Shown here: positions 16,135 through 23,764 of the stretch, piece by piece
How positions within the stretch are numbered: the first letter of the stretch is position 1
Layout of the letters: each line of letters opens with the position of its first letter
NCBI GenBank assembly: GCA_023136775.1
Contig: JAGLQO010000012.1
Coordinates: 1-41,309, forward strand
Direction: 5' to 3'
Length of the DNA stretch: 41,309 nt
DNA from: Candidatus Pacearchaeota archaeon
GTDB lineage: Archaea; Nanobdellota; Nanobdellia; Pacearchaeales; GW2011-AR1
Notes under the pieces: model-generated
Told to the model about the DNA's origin: nothing
Database searches by the model: none
The model's input: only the letters and a program-made list of their open reading frames with translations
Position numbers and translations under genes: made by a program

Positions 16135-16470
16135 ATGATGGATAATTTAAAAGAACTTTTTAATAAAGAGATGACTAATGGTTTTTTAGTTATTGAAAAT
16201 TTTGTAATAAAATTTAATTCTGATGGTTCAAGAGAGGATTTTTTATGTGATTTAGATAATGTTTTACATAAAATTCAGGGAATGCTTCTTCAGGCTGGAT
16301 TGATGGATTCTGGAGCAACGATTCAAAAGCAAAAAACAATTTTTAAAAAAATGTTTATGGATAAAACTGAAGTGGATAAAAAAGCTATAAAAATATTAGA
16401 GGAAGATATTGAATTAGTAAAAAAAGCATGTGTAGAATTTGTTGAATCGAAAAAGGAGCTTATTATTTAA
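16135..16470 (+). CDS. Small helical protein, possibly an Hpt-like domain
   Basis: A 111-residue, mainly alpha-helical protein at the head of the cheA operon. A NVLHKIQGMLLQAGL segment around residues 44-58 resembles the histidine helix of phosphotransfer domains (AH-x-L-K-G). The His and Gly positions fit, but the Ser-rich follow-up typical of CheA P1 is absent. It could be a stand-alone Hpt relay or a degenerate CheA-associated helper. It is not a CheR, since there is no SAM-binding motif, and not a recognisable CheF. The cheA start follows after 8 bases, so the two are probably co-expressed. Assignment is weak. Confidence 0.45.
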   Translation: MMDNLKELFNKEMTNGFLVIENFVIKFNSDGSREDFLCDLDNVLHKIQGMLLQAGLMDSGATIQKQKTIFKKMFMDKTEVDKKAIKILEEDIELVKKACVEFVESKKELII

Positions 16471-16478
16471 TTGTTAAG

Positions 16479-18146
16479 ATGGCGGTTGATGTTTTGTCAA
16501 AAGAAGATATGAAAGAGTATATGAATGATTATATGAGTGAGGCCGAGGATCATTTGCAAAATTTAAATGATTCTCTTTTGAAACTTGAAGAAAATAATGA
16601 AGACATGGAAGCCATAAATCAATTTTTCAGAAGTGCTCATACATTGAAAAGTAGTTCTGCGGCTATGGGTTTCCAAAAGATTTCTGATTTGGCTCATAAG
16701 GTTGAAGATGTTTTGAGTAGACTTAGAAATGAGGAGATAGTAACTAGTTCTAAAATTATGGAAGTGTTGTTTAAGTCGGTTGATGGGCTTGAATTCATGA
16801 TTGGCAACGCTGTAAAAGGAAAGACTGATGAATTTGATACTTCGATTATTATTGTAAATTTAGGTAAAATATTAAAGTTGGAAAAAGGTAAAGAAGAATT
16901 TTTAGTGATTCAAGAAGGCGGAGGAGTTACTGGTAAAACTGGGCGATCTGGAGGTTTGAAGTCTATAAAAGTTGATGTTGAAAAACTTGATAAGTTGATG
17001 GATTTGGTGGGAGAGTTAATGATTAACAAAATGAGATTGGAAGATGTGATTGGTAAAGAAATTAAAAAATTGAAAAAAGAAGGAGCCTATGAGTTAAAAA
17101 AACAATCTCATATAATTTCCGCGATAAAGCCGAGTGTAGAAACACTTGGAAATATTATTTCTGATTTACAATATCAAATAACTCAATCTCGTATGGTTCC
17201 TTTTGATCATATTTTTAAGAAGTTTCCTCGTATGGTTCGGGATTTGGCTACAACGGAAGGAAAGGATATTGATTTTGTTATTGAGGGCGGAGAGATTGAA
17301 CTTGATAGAACTGTTCTAGATAAGATTGGGGAGCCAATAATTCATTTGCTTAGAAATGCGATAGATCATGGAATTGAGAGTGAGGATGAAAGGAAAAAAT
17401 CAGGAAAAGGAAAAGCTGTATTGAAACTTTCTGCGAGAAGAGAAAGAAGTAATGTTTTGTTGGTTATTGAGGATGATGGAAGAGGTTTTGATCCTGAATT
17501 TATTAAAAGAGTTGCTGTAGAAAGGGGTGTTGTATCCCAGGGTGTTGCTGATGGGCTTAGTTTGGATAAGATATTAGATATTCCATTTCAGCCGAAATTT
17601 TCAACTGCTAAGACAGTGACTGAGATTTCTGGAAGAGGGGTTGGGCTTGATGTCGTTAAGAGGAATGTTGAATCTTTTAATGGAGAGGTAAAATTAGAAA
17701 CTGAAAAAGGAAAGGGAAGTAAATTTATTTTGGAGTTGCCGTTGACGTTGGCGATTATTCAGTGTTTTGTCGTTAAGGTTGCAGATCAAATATATAATAT
17801 TCCTATATCTAATATTGTTCGTTCTGTTGAAATTAATGATCAGGATGTGATGACTATTGGGAATGGAGAGGTTATTTTGTTTGAAGAGGATAATGTTCCA
17901 TTGGTTAGGTTAAGAGAATTATTTAAATTAAATTCCGAAGATAAAAAGGATAAAGGAGGTACTGTAATTATTGTCGAGAAACTTGGAGAAAGAGTTGGTT
18001 TGATGGTTGATGAGATAGTAGAGGAAAGGGAAGTTATATTAAGACTACTTGATAAATCTTTAAAGCAGCTAAAAGGTTTTGCGGGGGCAACCATTCTTGG
18101 AAATGGAAATCCTGCATTGATTTTGGATATTGCAACGTTAGTATAA
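16479..18146 (+). CDS. cheA: CheA histidine kinase
   Basis: A 555-residue cytoplasmic kinase. Seen: a P1 Hpt domain with phospho-His54 in RSAHTLKSSSAAMG; no clear P2 CheY-docking domain (a short Gly-rich linker at about 135-165 instead); a P3 dimerisation helix pair (about 165-235, KLMDLVGELMINKMRL); a P4 ATPase with N box LLRNAIDHGIE, DDGRGFD and GRGVGLDVV; and a P5 CheW-like domain with LPLTLAII and the closing ATILGNG...LILDI. It is about 100 residues shorter than E. coli CheA because P2 is missing. It phosphorylates CheY and couples to receptors through CheW. It is followed after one base by cheC. Confidence 0.95.
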   Translation: MAVDVLSKEDMKEYMNDYMSEAEDHLQNLNDSLLKLEENNEDMEAINQFFRSAHTLKSSSAAMGFQKISDLAHKVEDVLSRLRNEEIVTSSKIMEVLFKSVDGLEFMIGNAVKGKTDEFDTSIIIVNLGKILKLEKGKEEFLVIQEGGGVTGKTGRSGGLKSIKVDVEKLDKLMDLVGELMINKMRLEDVIGKEIKKLKKEGAYELKKQSHIISAIKPSVETLGNIISDLQYQITQSRMVPFDHIFKKFPRMVRDLATTEGKDIDFVIEGGEIELDRTVLDKIGEPIIHLLRNAIDHGIESEDERKKSGKGKAVLKLSARRERSNVLLVIEDDGRGFDPEFIKRVAVERGVVSQGVADGLSLDKILDIPFQPKFSTAKTVTEISGRGVGLDVVKRNVESFNGEVKLETEKGKGSKFILELPLTLAIIQCFVVKVADQIYNIPISNIVRSVEINDQDVMTIGNGEVILFEEDNVPLVRLRELFKLNSEDKKDKGGTVIIVEKLGERVGLMVDEIVEEREVILRLLDKSLKQLKGFAGATILGNGNPALILDIATLV

Positions 18147-18147
18147 A

Positions 18148-18765
18148 ATGGGAAAAAAAATTGATTCGTTTGGAGTAGATATATTAAAAGAGGCTGAAAA
18201 TATTGGGGCTGGAAGTGCGTCTACTGCTTTGTCTAATTTAACTGGGAAAAAAATAAAAGTTAAAGCTGAAGATCTTAAAATTATTTCTTTAGATAATATT
18301 TATGATCTTGTTGGTGGTCCAGATGTACCTTCTGTTGGAATGATTCTTGGAATAAGCGGTGGGGTAGATGGGAGCATTCTTCTTTTTGCTTCTAAAAAGG
18401 ATTCATTAGCACTTTCAGATATAATTCAAAAAGAGAACTTGGGAGATGCCGCAGAGTTAGGATCTGTGGATATGGATGCTATTCAGGAAATGGGAAATAT
18501 TTTAGTTGGAGCTTATTTGACTGCACTTTCTACTTTGTCTGGTATGAATTTAATAGAATCAACTCCAAATTTTATAACGGGCAAAGCAAAGAAGATTGGA
18601 AATTTTATAAAGAAAGAATATAGGGATAAAATTAATTATGTTTACGTCTTTGAAACTTTGCTTAATATTTCTGGTAAAAAAATTGAGGAAAAAATTGTAT
18701 TGCTTTTGACTAATGATTCTTTTAATAAGTTGTTTAACACTATGATTGAGAAAAATTTAAAATGA
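18148..18765 (+). CDS. cheC: CheC CheY-P phosphatase, both sites intact
   Basis: A 205-residue CheC-family protein. Both pseudo-symmetric active sites keep the Glu...Asn pair: E15/N18 in KEAENIGAGSAS and E114/N117 in QEMGNILVGAYL. CheC removes phosphate from CheY-P and binds CheD, which it inhibits or recruits. It starts one base after cheA and its stop overlaps the next cheC gene (ATGA), giving tight co-expression. Of the three CheC-like proteins in this window it is the only one with both sites complete, so it is the likely main phosphatase. Confidence 0.92.
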   Translation: MGKKIDSFGVDILKEAENIGAGSASTALSNLTGKKIKVKAEDLKIISLDNIYDLVGGPDVPSVGMILGISGGVDGSILLFASKKDSLALSDIIQKENLGDAAELGSVDMDAIQEMGNILVGAYLTALSTLSGMNLIESTPNFITGKAKKIGNFIKKEYRDKINYVYVFETLLNISGKKIEEKIVLLLTNDSFNKLFNTMIEKNLK

Positions 18766-19397
18766 CCCCCAATAAAATAAATTCGGGTAATATGGATGCT
18801 CTTAGGGAGGTTTTTTCTATAGGTGCTGGTCATGCTTCTGGGGCATTATCTGAAATGACCGGAAAAAAAATAACGGTTGCCTTTCCTTCTGTTAAAGCAT
18901 ATAAAATTGAGGATATCACTTACTTGTTTGGTGCTCCTGAGACGCTGGTTGCTACGGTTTTTTTGAATATAGATGGAGTTTTTGAAGAAAAGAAAGGTTC
19001 AATGTCTGTCGGGAATTTTATTTTAATGTTCGAAAAAGATGTTGCAGCTAATTTTTCTAGTTTAATTCAAAAAAAAAAAGAAGTTGAGTTGGATTTGATG
19101 GCATTGGATTCATTGAAAGAAACTGGTAATATTTTGAGTGGCAGTTGTTTAAATGCTATTTCGGAATTTTTGGATTTTAAACTTATAGAGTCACTTCCAA
19201 GAGCTAAGGTGGATATGTTGGGTTCAACATTAGATTCATTTCTAGCAACTTTTGCAGGTGATGTTGATAAGGTTTTGCTTTTTAGAACATCTTTTTTAAT
19301 CGAATCAAAAAATATTGAGAGTTATCTTTTTTTGTTATTTGATCCAGAAGTTCTCACTCATATAGTTAAAAAAATTCAGAAGATTCAAAATGACTGA
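18762..19397 (+). CDS. cheC: Second CheC, one site degenerate
   Basis: A 211-residue CheC paralogue. The first site has E16 but Ser19 instead of Asn (REVFSIGAGHASG). The second site is intact, E120/N123 in KETGNILSGSC. It probably keeps phosphatase activity from one site. The start overlaps the upstream cheC by four bases and the stop overlaps cheD by eight bases. A division of labour between the two, such as CheD binding against CheY dephosphorylation, is plausible but not shown by the sequence. Confidence 0.9.
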   Translation: MTPNKINSGNMDALREVFSIGAGHASGALSEMTGKKITVAFPSVKAYKIEDITYLFGAPETLVATVFLNIDGVFEEKKGSMSVGNFILMFEKDVAANFSSLIQKKKEVELDLMALDSLKETGNILSGSCLNAISEFLDFKLIESLPRAKVDMLGSTLDSFLATFAGDVDKVLLFRTSFLIESKNIESYLFLLFDPEVLTHIVKKIQKIQND

Positions 19398-19857
19398 GAA
19401 AATTAATGTTAGAATGTCTGAATGCGAGATGGCATCGGGGGACGTTATTTTAGAAACATTAGGTCTTGGAAGTTGTGTTGCTATTTGTATTTATTCTAAG
19501 GAAAAAAAATTGGGTGGCTTGGCACATATAATGCTTCCGCATAGGATTAATTATGAAATAACTGAATTTAGGTTTGCGGATGAAGCTATCTTTTTTATGT
19601 TAAAGGATTTTAAAAAAAACGGATGTGAGAATAAAGATTTGGTTGCAAAAATTGTTGGAGGTGCTTCTATGTTTGAGGGCTTGTCTAATCATATTGGACA
19701 GGATAATGTGGAAACAATAAGAGCAGAGTTTGAAAAGCAAGGAGTTAAAATTGCAGCAGAGGAAGTTTTTGGGAATCATGGAAGATCTATTTGGTTTGAT
19801 CTAAATGACGGAGATGTGGTTGTCAGTACGGTTTACGGCGCCACTGTGGAGATTTAA
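19390..19857 (+). CDS. cheD: CheD chemoreceptor glutamine deamidase
   Basis: A 155-residue CheD. Catalytic Cys29 lies in LGLGSCVAI, His46 in GGLAHIMLP and Thr23 just before, matching the Thr/Cys/His arrangement of the family. GGASMF follows. CheD deamidates selected Gln residues of receptors and in turn is regulated by CheC. Two CheC genes lie immediately upstream with overlapping frames, which agrees with a CheC-CheD adaptation module. The target is presumably the soluble receptor at 12064-13122, which has Gln-rich helices. Confidence 0.95.
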   Translation: MTEKINVRMSECEMASGDVILETLGLGSCVAICIYSKEKKLGGLAHIMLPHRINYEITEFRFADEAIFFMLKDFKKNGCENKDLVAKIVGGASMFEGLSNHIGQDNVETIRAEFEKQGVKIAAEEVFGNHGRSIWFDLNDGDVVVSTVYGATVEI

Positions 19858-19858
19858 G

Positions 19859-19987
19859 ATGGTTGAGGAGGAAAATGGTGGGAATATAGATTCTGTTGCG
19901 AATAAATATAATCTTTCTGGTAAGAAGTTGAGTCAGGATGAGATTGATAAGATTGTTAAGGGATATGCGAAAGGTGATAAGAAATAA
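19859..19987 (+). CDS. Micropeptide with FliM/FliY-like CheY-binding motif
   Basis: A 42-residue gene starting one base after the cheD stop, with GGAG about nine bases upstream as ribosome site. The peptide is polar and charged. Its C-terminal half reads KLSQDEIDKIVKGYAKG. LSQDEID is the hallmark of the N-terminal CheY-P-binding peptide of bacterial FliM and FliY (for example LSQDEIDALL in Bacillus FliY), followed here by Ile-Val instead of Leu-Leu. CheC belongs to the same superfamily as FliY, which normally carries this tip fused to its CheC-like domain. Inference: a detached CheY-docking peptide acting with the upstream CheC proteins. A chance match in a short sequence remains possible. 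Confidence 0.55.
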   Translation: MVEEENGGNIDSVANKYNLSGKKLSQDEIDKIVKGYAKGDKK

Positions 19988-20088
19988 TTATTTTGATTTT
20001 TGTTTTGGAATAAATGGATTGGGTTTATGATTCAAAAATAAAATAGCCACTAGCTCATTTCATTCGCACACAAACGGACAACGTCCGT

Positions 20089-20149
20089 GCACAAACCTGC
20101 GGTGCTTTTTTTGCAAATTTCAAAAATCCGGTTGATGAGGGATTTTTTT
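20089..20149 (+). terminator. Paired terminator-like hairpins after the chemotaxis operon
   Basis: The first hairpin (20089-20105) has a short 4-bp stem and a T7 tail. The second (20122-20147) has an 8-bp perfect stem, a 10-base loop and a T-rich tail. In archaea T-runs alone can terminate, so the hairpins may instead stabilise the mRNA end. Confidence 0.4.
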
Positions 20150-20332
20150 GTGTCATTTGTAGACGGCGTTTACTTTTTAAAATTATAATTTTTTATGAAG
20201 TGAAAATGTTAGATGTTTTTTTGAAATTATATTTGTCGACGCTGTTGTTCGGATGATGTATATACTATAAAATATATATTGTAGTTATTCTGAAAAAATT
20301 AGGACATTATTTTTATAATATTTGTAGGAAGT

Positions 20333-20362
20333 TTTATAAACTTTGTACATTTTTAAAATGTA
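20333..20362 (+). promoter_or_regulatory. Hydrogenase operon promoter with palindromic operator
   Basis: TTTATAAA (20333-20340) is the TATA box. A perfect 17-base palindrome, TACATTTT-T-AAAATGTA (20346-20362), fills the space between it and the expected start near 20363. Outer AACTT/AAGTT bases extend the symmetry imperfectly. A repressor bound here would block the initiation complex. The regulator is unknown; NikR, encoded at 28490, is one candidate, though the palindrome does not resemble the E. coli NikR site. Confidence 0.5.
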
Positions 20363-20391
20363 AGTTGTAGAATAACTTAAAAAAGTGGTAG

Positions 20392-20556
20392 ATGGCAAAA
20401 AAAGAAAAATGCAAGGAAATTATGGTGAAGTTGTTTGGTCCCGCTACTGGTAATTTAGTTGATTCTATGAGTGAAGATGATTGCGTTGCGAAGTGTAAAG
20501 ATAAGGTCAGTAAATTTTTGGGTGAAGAAAAGGCAAAGGTTTTTGATAATTTATAA
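20392..20556 (+). CDS. Small Cys-containing protein leading the hydrogenase operon
   Basis: A 54-residue acidic/basic helical protein with three Cys (one near residue 7, two in EDDCVAKC at about 29-36), LFGPATGNLVDSM and a closing FLGEEKAKVF. The spacing of the Cys pair (C-x3-C) could bind a metal or form a disulfide, but no standard cluster motif is complete. It is the first gene after the promoter and lies 43 bases before the hydrogenase small subunit, with a GGTAG ribosome-like site. The family is not recognised. A role in hydrogenase assembly or electron transfer is only a context guess. Confidence 0.6.
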   Translation: MAKKEKCKEIMVKLFGPATGNLVDSMSEDDCVAKCKDKVSKFLGEEKAKVFDNL

Positions 20557-20599
20557 AAGTGGTAAATAAAAAAATGCAAATAAAAAAGGTGATAAAAAA

Positions 20600-21496
20600 A
20601 TGCAGGAATTAAATCTTATTTGGATACAGGGTGAAACTTGTGATGGGGACTCAATGTCAGTTATTGATGCCACTAATCCAGATTTTTTAACTTTTTTAGA
20701 AAGATATAAAATTAATTTGTTATATCATCCAACTTTAAGTCCTATTTATGGTGATGAAGCTACTAAATTATTTAATAAGTGTTTGAGTGGGAAAACTCAA
20801 GTGGATATTTTTATTTTTGAGGGTGCTATTCCAATGAATGAAGGTTATGGTGATTTCATGGGTGGAAAGAGTGTTCGTAAATTTGTTGAAAATTTTGCGT
20901 CTAAGGCTCAAGTAACAATTGCTATTGGAACTTGTGCTTGTTTTGGAGGAATTCCTGCAGCAGAGCCTAATGAATCTGGTTCAGTTGGATTACAATTTAG
21001 TAAGCGTGAAAAAGGTGGTGCTCTTGGAAAAGATTATATGTCTGGACTTGGGTTTCCAGTGATAAATATTCCTGGATGTCCTACTCATCCCGATTGGGTT
21101 ATTAATACAATACTTTCTTTTAGACTTGGAAAGCCAGTAGTTCTTGACGAATTTAATAGACCTAAGGATTATTTTGGAGAGACAGTTCATCGAGGTTGTA
21201 AACTTTGTGAATATCATGAGAGAGGATTATGGGCAAAGGACTTTACAGAAGTTGGTTGTTTAGCATCAAGTCTTGGATGTAAAGGAAGGACTACTAATGC
21301 AGATTGTAATATTAGATTATGGAATGGGGTTTCTTCATGTACTAGATCTGGTTCACCATGTATTGGATGTTGTGATCCCGGATTTCCAGAATCAATGTTG
21401 CCATTCAATAAAGAAACTTTGAATTTACCCCCATCAGTTTTAGAAGAAGTAAATGAAAGAAAGCAAATTTTGGCGGAGGATATTAAAAATGCTTAA
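20600..21496 (+). CDS. [NiFe] hydrogenase small subunit, Asp-ligated proximal cluster type
   Basis: A 298-residue electron-transfer subunit with no Tat signal and no C-terminal membrane helix, so it is cytoplasmic. The proximal-cluster motif reads ETCDGDSMS: Cys14 is followed by Asp17 where most small subunits have a second Cys. The rest of the cluster ligands look present: TCACFGG, PGCPTHP, HRGCKLC, then the Cys-rich CNIRLWNG...CTRSGSPCIGC block for the distal and medial clusters. CDGDS is typical of group 1h (actinobacterial-type) hydrogenases, where an Asp ligand replaces Cys. The gene overlaps the large subunit by eight bases. No diaphorase, cytochrome or Hdr subunit follows, so the redox partner is unknown. 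Confidence 0.9.
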   Translation: MQELNLIWIQGETCDGDSMSVIDATNPDFLTFLERYKINLLYHPTLSPIYGDEATKLFNKCLSGKTQVDIFIFEGAIPMNEGYGDFMGGKSVRKFVENFASKAQVTIAIGTCACFGGIPAAEPNESGSVGLQFSKREKGGALGKDYMSGLGFPVINIPGCPTHPDWVINTILSFRLGKPVVLDEFNRPKDYFGETVHRGCKLCEYHERGLWAKDFTEVGCLASSLGCKGRTTNADCNIRLWNGVSSCTRSGSPCIGCCDPGFPESMLPFNKETLNLPPSVLEEVNERKQILAEDIKNA

Positions 21497-23000
21497 ACGT
21501 ATAATTGATCCATTAAACAGAGTTGAAGGAGATATGGCTATTGAGGTAAGTATCGGTGCAGACAATGTAGTTAAAGATGCTAAAGCAATTGGTTATGTTT
21601 ACAGAGGATTTGAAAATATTTTTATTGGAAAGCGACCATTTGATGCAATGAGAATGTCTCAAAGAAGTTGTGGGGTTTGTCCTGTTTCGCATGGTACTGC
21701 AGGAGCTTATGCTATAGAGAATGCTATTGATTTTAAGATTCCGAGGAACGCTGAACTTATTCGAGATATTGTTCTTGGAGCTAATATAATTGTAAGTAAT
21801 GCAACACATTTCTATTTCATGTGGGGTCCAGATTTAGTTGATAAATCCTATAAGGACTATGAGCTTTATCCTGAGTTGGTTAAGCGTTTTGACCCCTTGA
21901 AAAGTCCACACTTGAAAAGAGTTTTAACTGAGGCTAGAATTCCTCTTCATAGTGTTGTTGCTACTTTTGGTGGGAAATTTCCTCATCCAGCTCATGCAAT
22001 TCCTGGAGGAGTTACATGTGTTCCAAAACATATTGAATTGATAAAGGCTAATACATTTTTGACGGAAGTTAAGGCTTTCTTTGAGAAAGAAATTTTGAAT
22101 GGAATTACTATTGATGAATGGAAGAATGTAAAATCTGTTAAGGATTTATTAGAGTTAATGAAAAATGAAAATTTCGCAAATAGTGATATTGGAGTTTTTA
22201 TTAAAGTGGGGCAAGATCTTGGACTTCATAAGCTTGGTGAAGGTAGTCCGAAGAACTTTTTATCCTATGGTTTTGGATTTAATAGTGATGGTTCAATGTT
22301 ATTCAAGAGAGGACTTGTCGAAAATGGAAAATATAAGACAGTTGATCCTAAAATGATTACTGAAGATACAAGTAAATCTTATTATGAAAATGAGAAGAAC
22401 GCAAGAAATCCAGTTGATGGAATTACTAAGCCTTCTGTTAATAAAAAAGGAGCGTATACCTGGATTAAGGCACCAAGATACAATGGCAAGGTTATTGAGG
22501 CAGGACCATTAGCTAGGAATATTGTAAATAAGGATCCCTTGATTATGGACCTCGTTAAAACTTTTGGTGTTAATACATTTACTCGGACACTTGCAAGATT
22601 ACATGAATGCTTATTAATTCTTCCAAAACTTATTGAGTGGGTTGATGAAATTGATTTATCAAAGCCGTTTTACCACCCATTCCCTGAGATTGCTGAGGGT
22701 GTTGGGATAGGTCTTGTGGAAGCTCCTCGGGGCGCACTTGGTCATTTTGTTAAGATAAAGGATGAAAAATGTTTAAGCTATCAAATAATAACTCCAACTA
22801 CTTGGAATTGTTCTCCAACGGATTCAAAGAAAGAGCATGGCGCTGTAGAGCAAGCGTTAATGGGAGTAAAGCTGAAAGATAAGAATAGTAGTATTGAATT
22901 AGCACATATTGTTAGAGGTTTTGATCCCTGTATTTCTTGTTCTATTCATGCTATTGGTAATGAGAAAAAACCGCTCTTTGTTTCTAGAGTTATGAATTAG
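21489..23000 (+). CDS. [NiFe] hydrogenase large subunit
   Basis: A 503-residue catalytic subunit; the ATG overlapping the small-subunit stop is chosen because DPLNRVEGD then lies at residues 7-15, as usual. Nickel ligands are in the L1 motif R-S-C61-G-V-C64 with His68, and in the L2 motif DPC481-x2-C484-x2-H487. A 16-residue tail (AIGNEKKPLFVSRVMN) follows His487 and would be removed by the protease encoded next door at 23068 after metal insertion. The active site looks complete. It splits or takes up H2 in the cytoplasm. Pairing with a CDGDS-type small subunit suggests relation to groups 1h or 2, but a phylogeny is needed to place it. Confidence 0.93.
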   Translation: MLKRIIDPLNRVEGDMAIEVSIGADNVVKDAKAIGYVYRGFENIFIGKRPFDAMRMSQRSCGVCPVSHGTAGAYAIENAIDFKIPRNAELIRDIVLGANIIVSNATHFYFMWGPDLVDKSYKDYELYPELVKRFDPLKSPHLKRVLTEARIPLHSVVATFGGKFPHPAHAIPGGVTCVPKHIELIKANTFLTEVKAFFEKEILNGITIDEWKNVKSVKDLLELMKNENFANSDIGVFIKVGQDLGLHKLGEGSPKNFLSYGFGFNSDGSMLFKRGLVENGKYKTVDPKMITEDTSKSYYENEKNARNPVDGITKPSVNKKGAYTWIKAPRYNGKVIEAGPLARNIVNKDPLIMDLVKTFGVNTFTRTLARLHECLLILPKLIEWVDEIDLSKPFYHPFPEIAEGVGIGLVEAPRGALGHFVKIKDEKCLSYQIITPTTWNCSPTDSKKEHGAVEQALMGVKLKDKNSSIELAHIVRGFDPCISCSIHAIGNEKKPLFVSRVMN

Positions 23001-23067
23001 TTGAGGTTTATTTTTTAATTAAGGTTATCACCGAAATATTTAAAATAATCTTTTTAGATAATAATGT
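23001..23067 (+). promoter_or_regulatory. Gap with T-run and internal promoter before the maturation genes
   Basis: A TTTTTTAA tract just after the large-subunit stop could terminate. A TATA-like ATATTTAAAATAA lies about 30 bases before the protease start, so the hyp genes may have their own leaderless transcript. Confidence 0.4.
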
Positions 23068-23532
23068 ATGAAGGTAAAAATAGTGTTTATTGGAAATCCT
23101 TTTGGAGGAGACGATGGAATTGGACCTCATTTGTACAATGAGTTAAAGGATTCTTCAGAACTCAGTGGGTTTGAATTATTAGAACTTGGTGTTATTGGGT
23201 TTGATTTAGTTTCTTATGTTGATGATGGAGATAAATTGATAATTATCGACGCTATTAAGTCTGATGAGAATATTGGAAAAGTTGAGATTTTGGAAGAAAG
23301 TGATATGATACCTAATTTTAAGGTTGTTTCTCAGCATGATTTTGGAGTTGAGCAAACGTTTGCTATCCTTAGACATTATAAGCCTGGGTTAGAAAGTTTT
23401 AACGTTGTTGGAGTTAATGTGAAAGATATTGATGCGTTTTCGGATGTATTGTCTGAAGAAATATTGGGAAAAATACAAGAGATTAAAAAAGATGTTGTTA
23501 GTAAAATATTAAATATTGCCGAGGATAAATAA
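23068..23532 (+). CDS. Hydrogenase maturation protease (HycI/HyaD family)
   Basis: A 154-residue protease. GNPFGGDDGIG near the N-terminus carries the first metal-sensing acidic residue, IIIDAIKSDE the second, and SQHDFGVEQTFAIL includes the His. These are the three nickel-recognising positions of the family. It cuts the C-terminal tail of the hydrogenase large subunit after His487 once nickel is in place. It lies directly downstream of that subunit and one base before hypC. Normal length for the family. Confidence 0.88.
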   Translation: MKVKIVFIGNPFGGDDGIGPHLYNELKDSSELSGFELLELGVIGFDLVSYVDDGDKLIIIDAIKSDENIGKVEILEESDMIPNFKVVSQHDFGVEQTFAILRHYKPGLESFNVVGVNVKDIDAFSDVLSEEILGKIQEIKKDVVSKILNIAEDK

Positions 23533-23533
23533 G

Positions 23534-23764
23534 ATGTGTTATGCCATACCTGCGAAGATTATTGAAATTACTGGTGATATGGCTCGCGTGGATTATGGTG
23601 GAGTTATGAAGGATGTTAATATTAATTTAGTTGATAATTTATGTGTTGGTGATTTTGTTTTGATTCATGCTGGGTTTGCGATAGAAAAATTAAACAAGAA
23701 AAGTGCATTGGAATCACTTGAAATTATAAAGAGAGAGCTTAAGAATTTGGAAGATGGAGAATAA
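23534..23764 (+). CDS. hypC: HypC hydrogenase chaperone
   Basis: A 76-residue HypC. The ATG at 23534 gives the required N-terminal Met-Cys (MCYAIPAKI), whose Cys2 carries the Fe(CN)2CO group with HypD and delivers it to the large subunit. The closing HAGFAIEKLN is also typical. The start lies one base after the protease stop and the end overlaps hypD by 11 bases. Confidence 0.95.
   Translation: MCYAIPAKIIEITGDMARVDYGGVMKDVNINLVDNLCVGDFVLIHAGFAIEKLNKKSALESLEIIKRELKNLEDGE

Larger units (their letters stand above)
19988..20391. other. Long intergenic region with hairpins and hydrogenase promoter
   Basis: This 404-bp stretch separates the chemotaxis and hydrogenase operons. Seen: a CTCATTTCATTCG motif at 20054-20066; a perfect ACGGAC/GTCCGT hairpin at 20074-20088; a GCAC/GTGC hairpin at 20089-20105 followed by seven T residues; and an 8-bp AAAAATCC/GGATTTTT hairpin at 20122-20147 followed by T residues. 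The last two look like terminators for the chemotaxis operon. A TTTATAAA box lies at 20333-20340 and a palindrome at 20346-20362. No gene was found. Confidence 0.55.

Noticed and set aside
20574-20612. Twelve-codon frame between the 54-residue gene and the hydrogenase
   Set aside because: Too short, in a purine-rich ribosome-site region, with no features.
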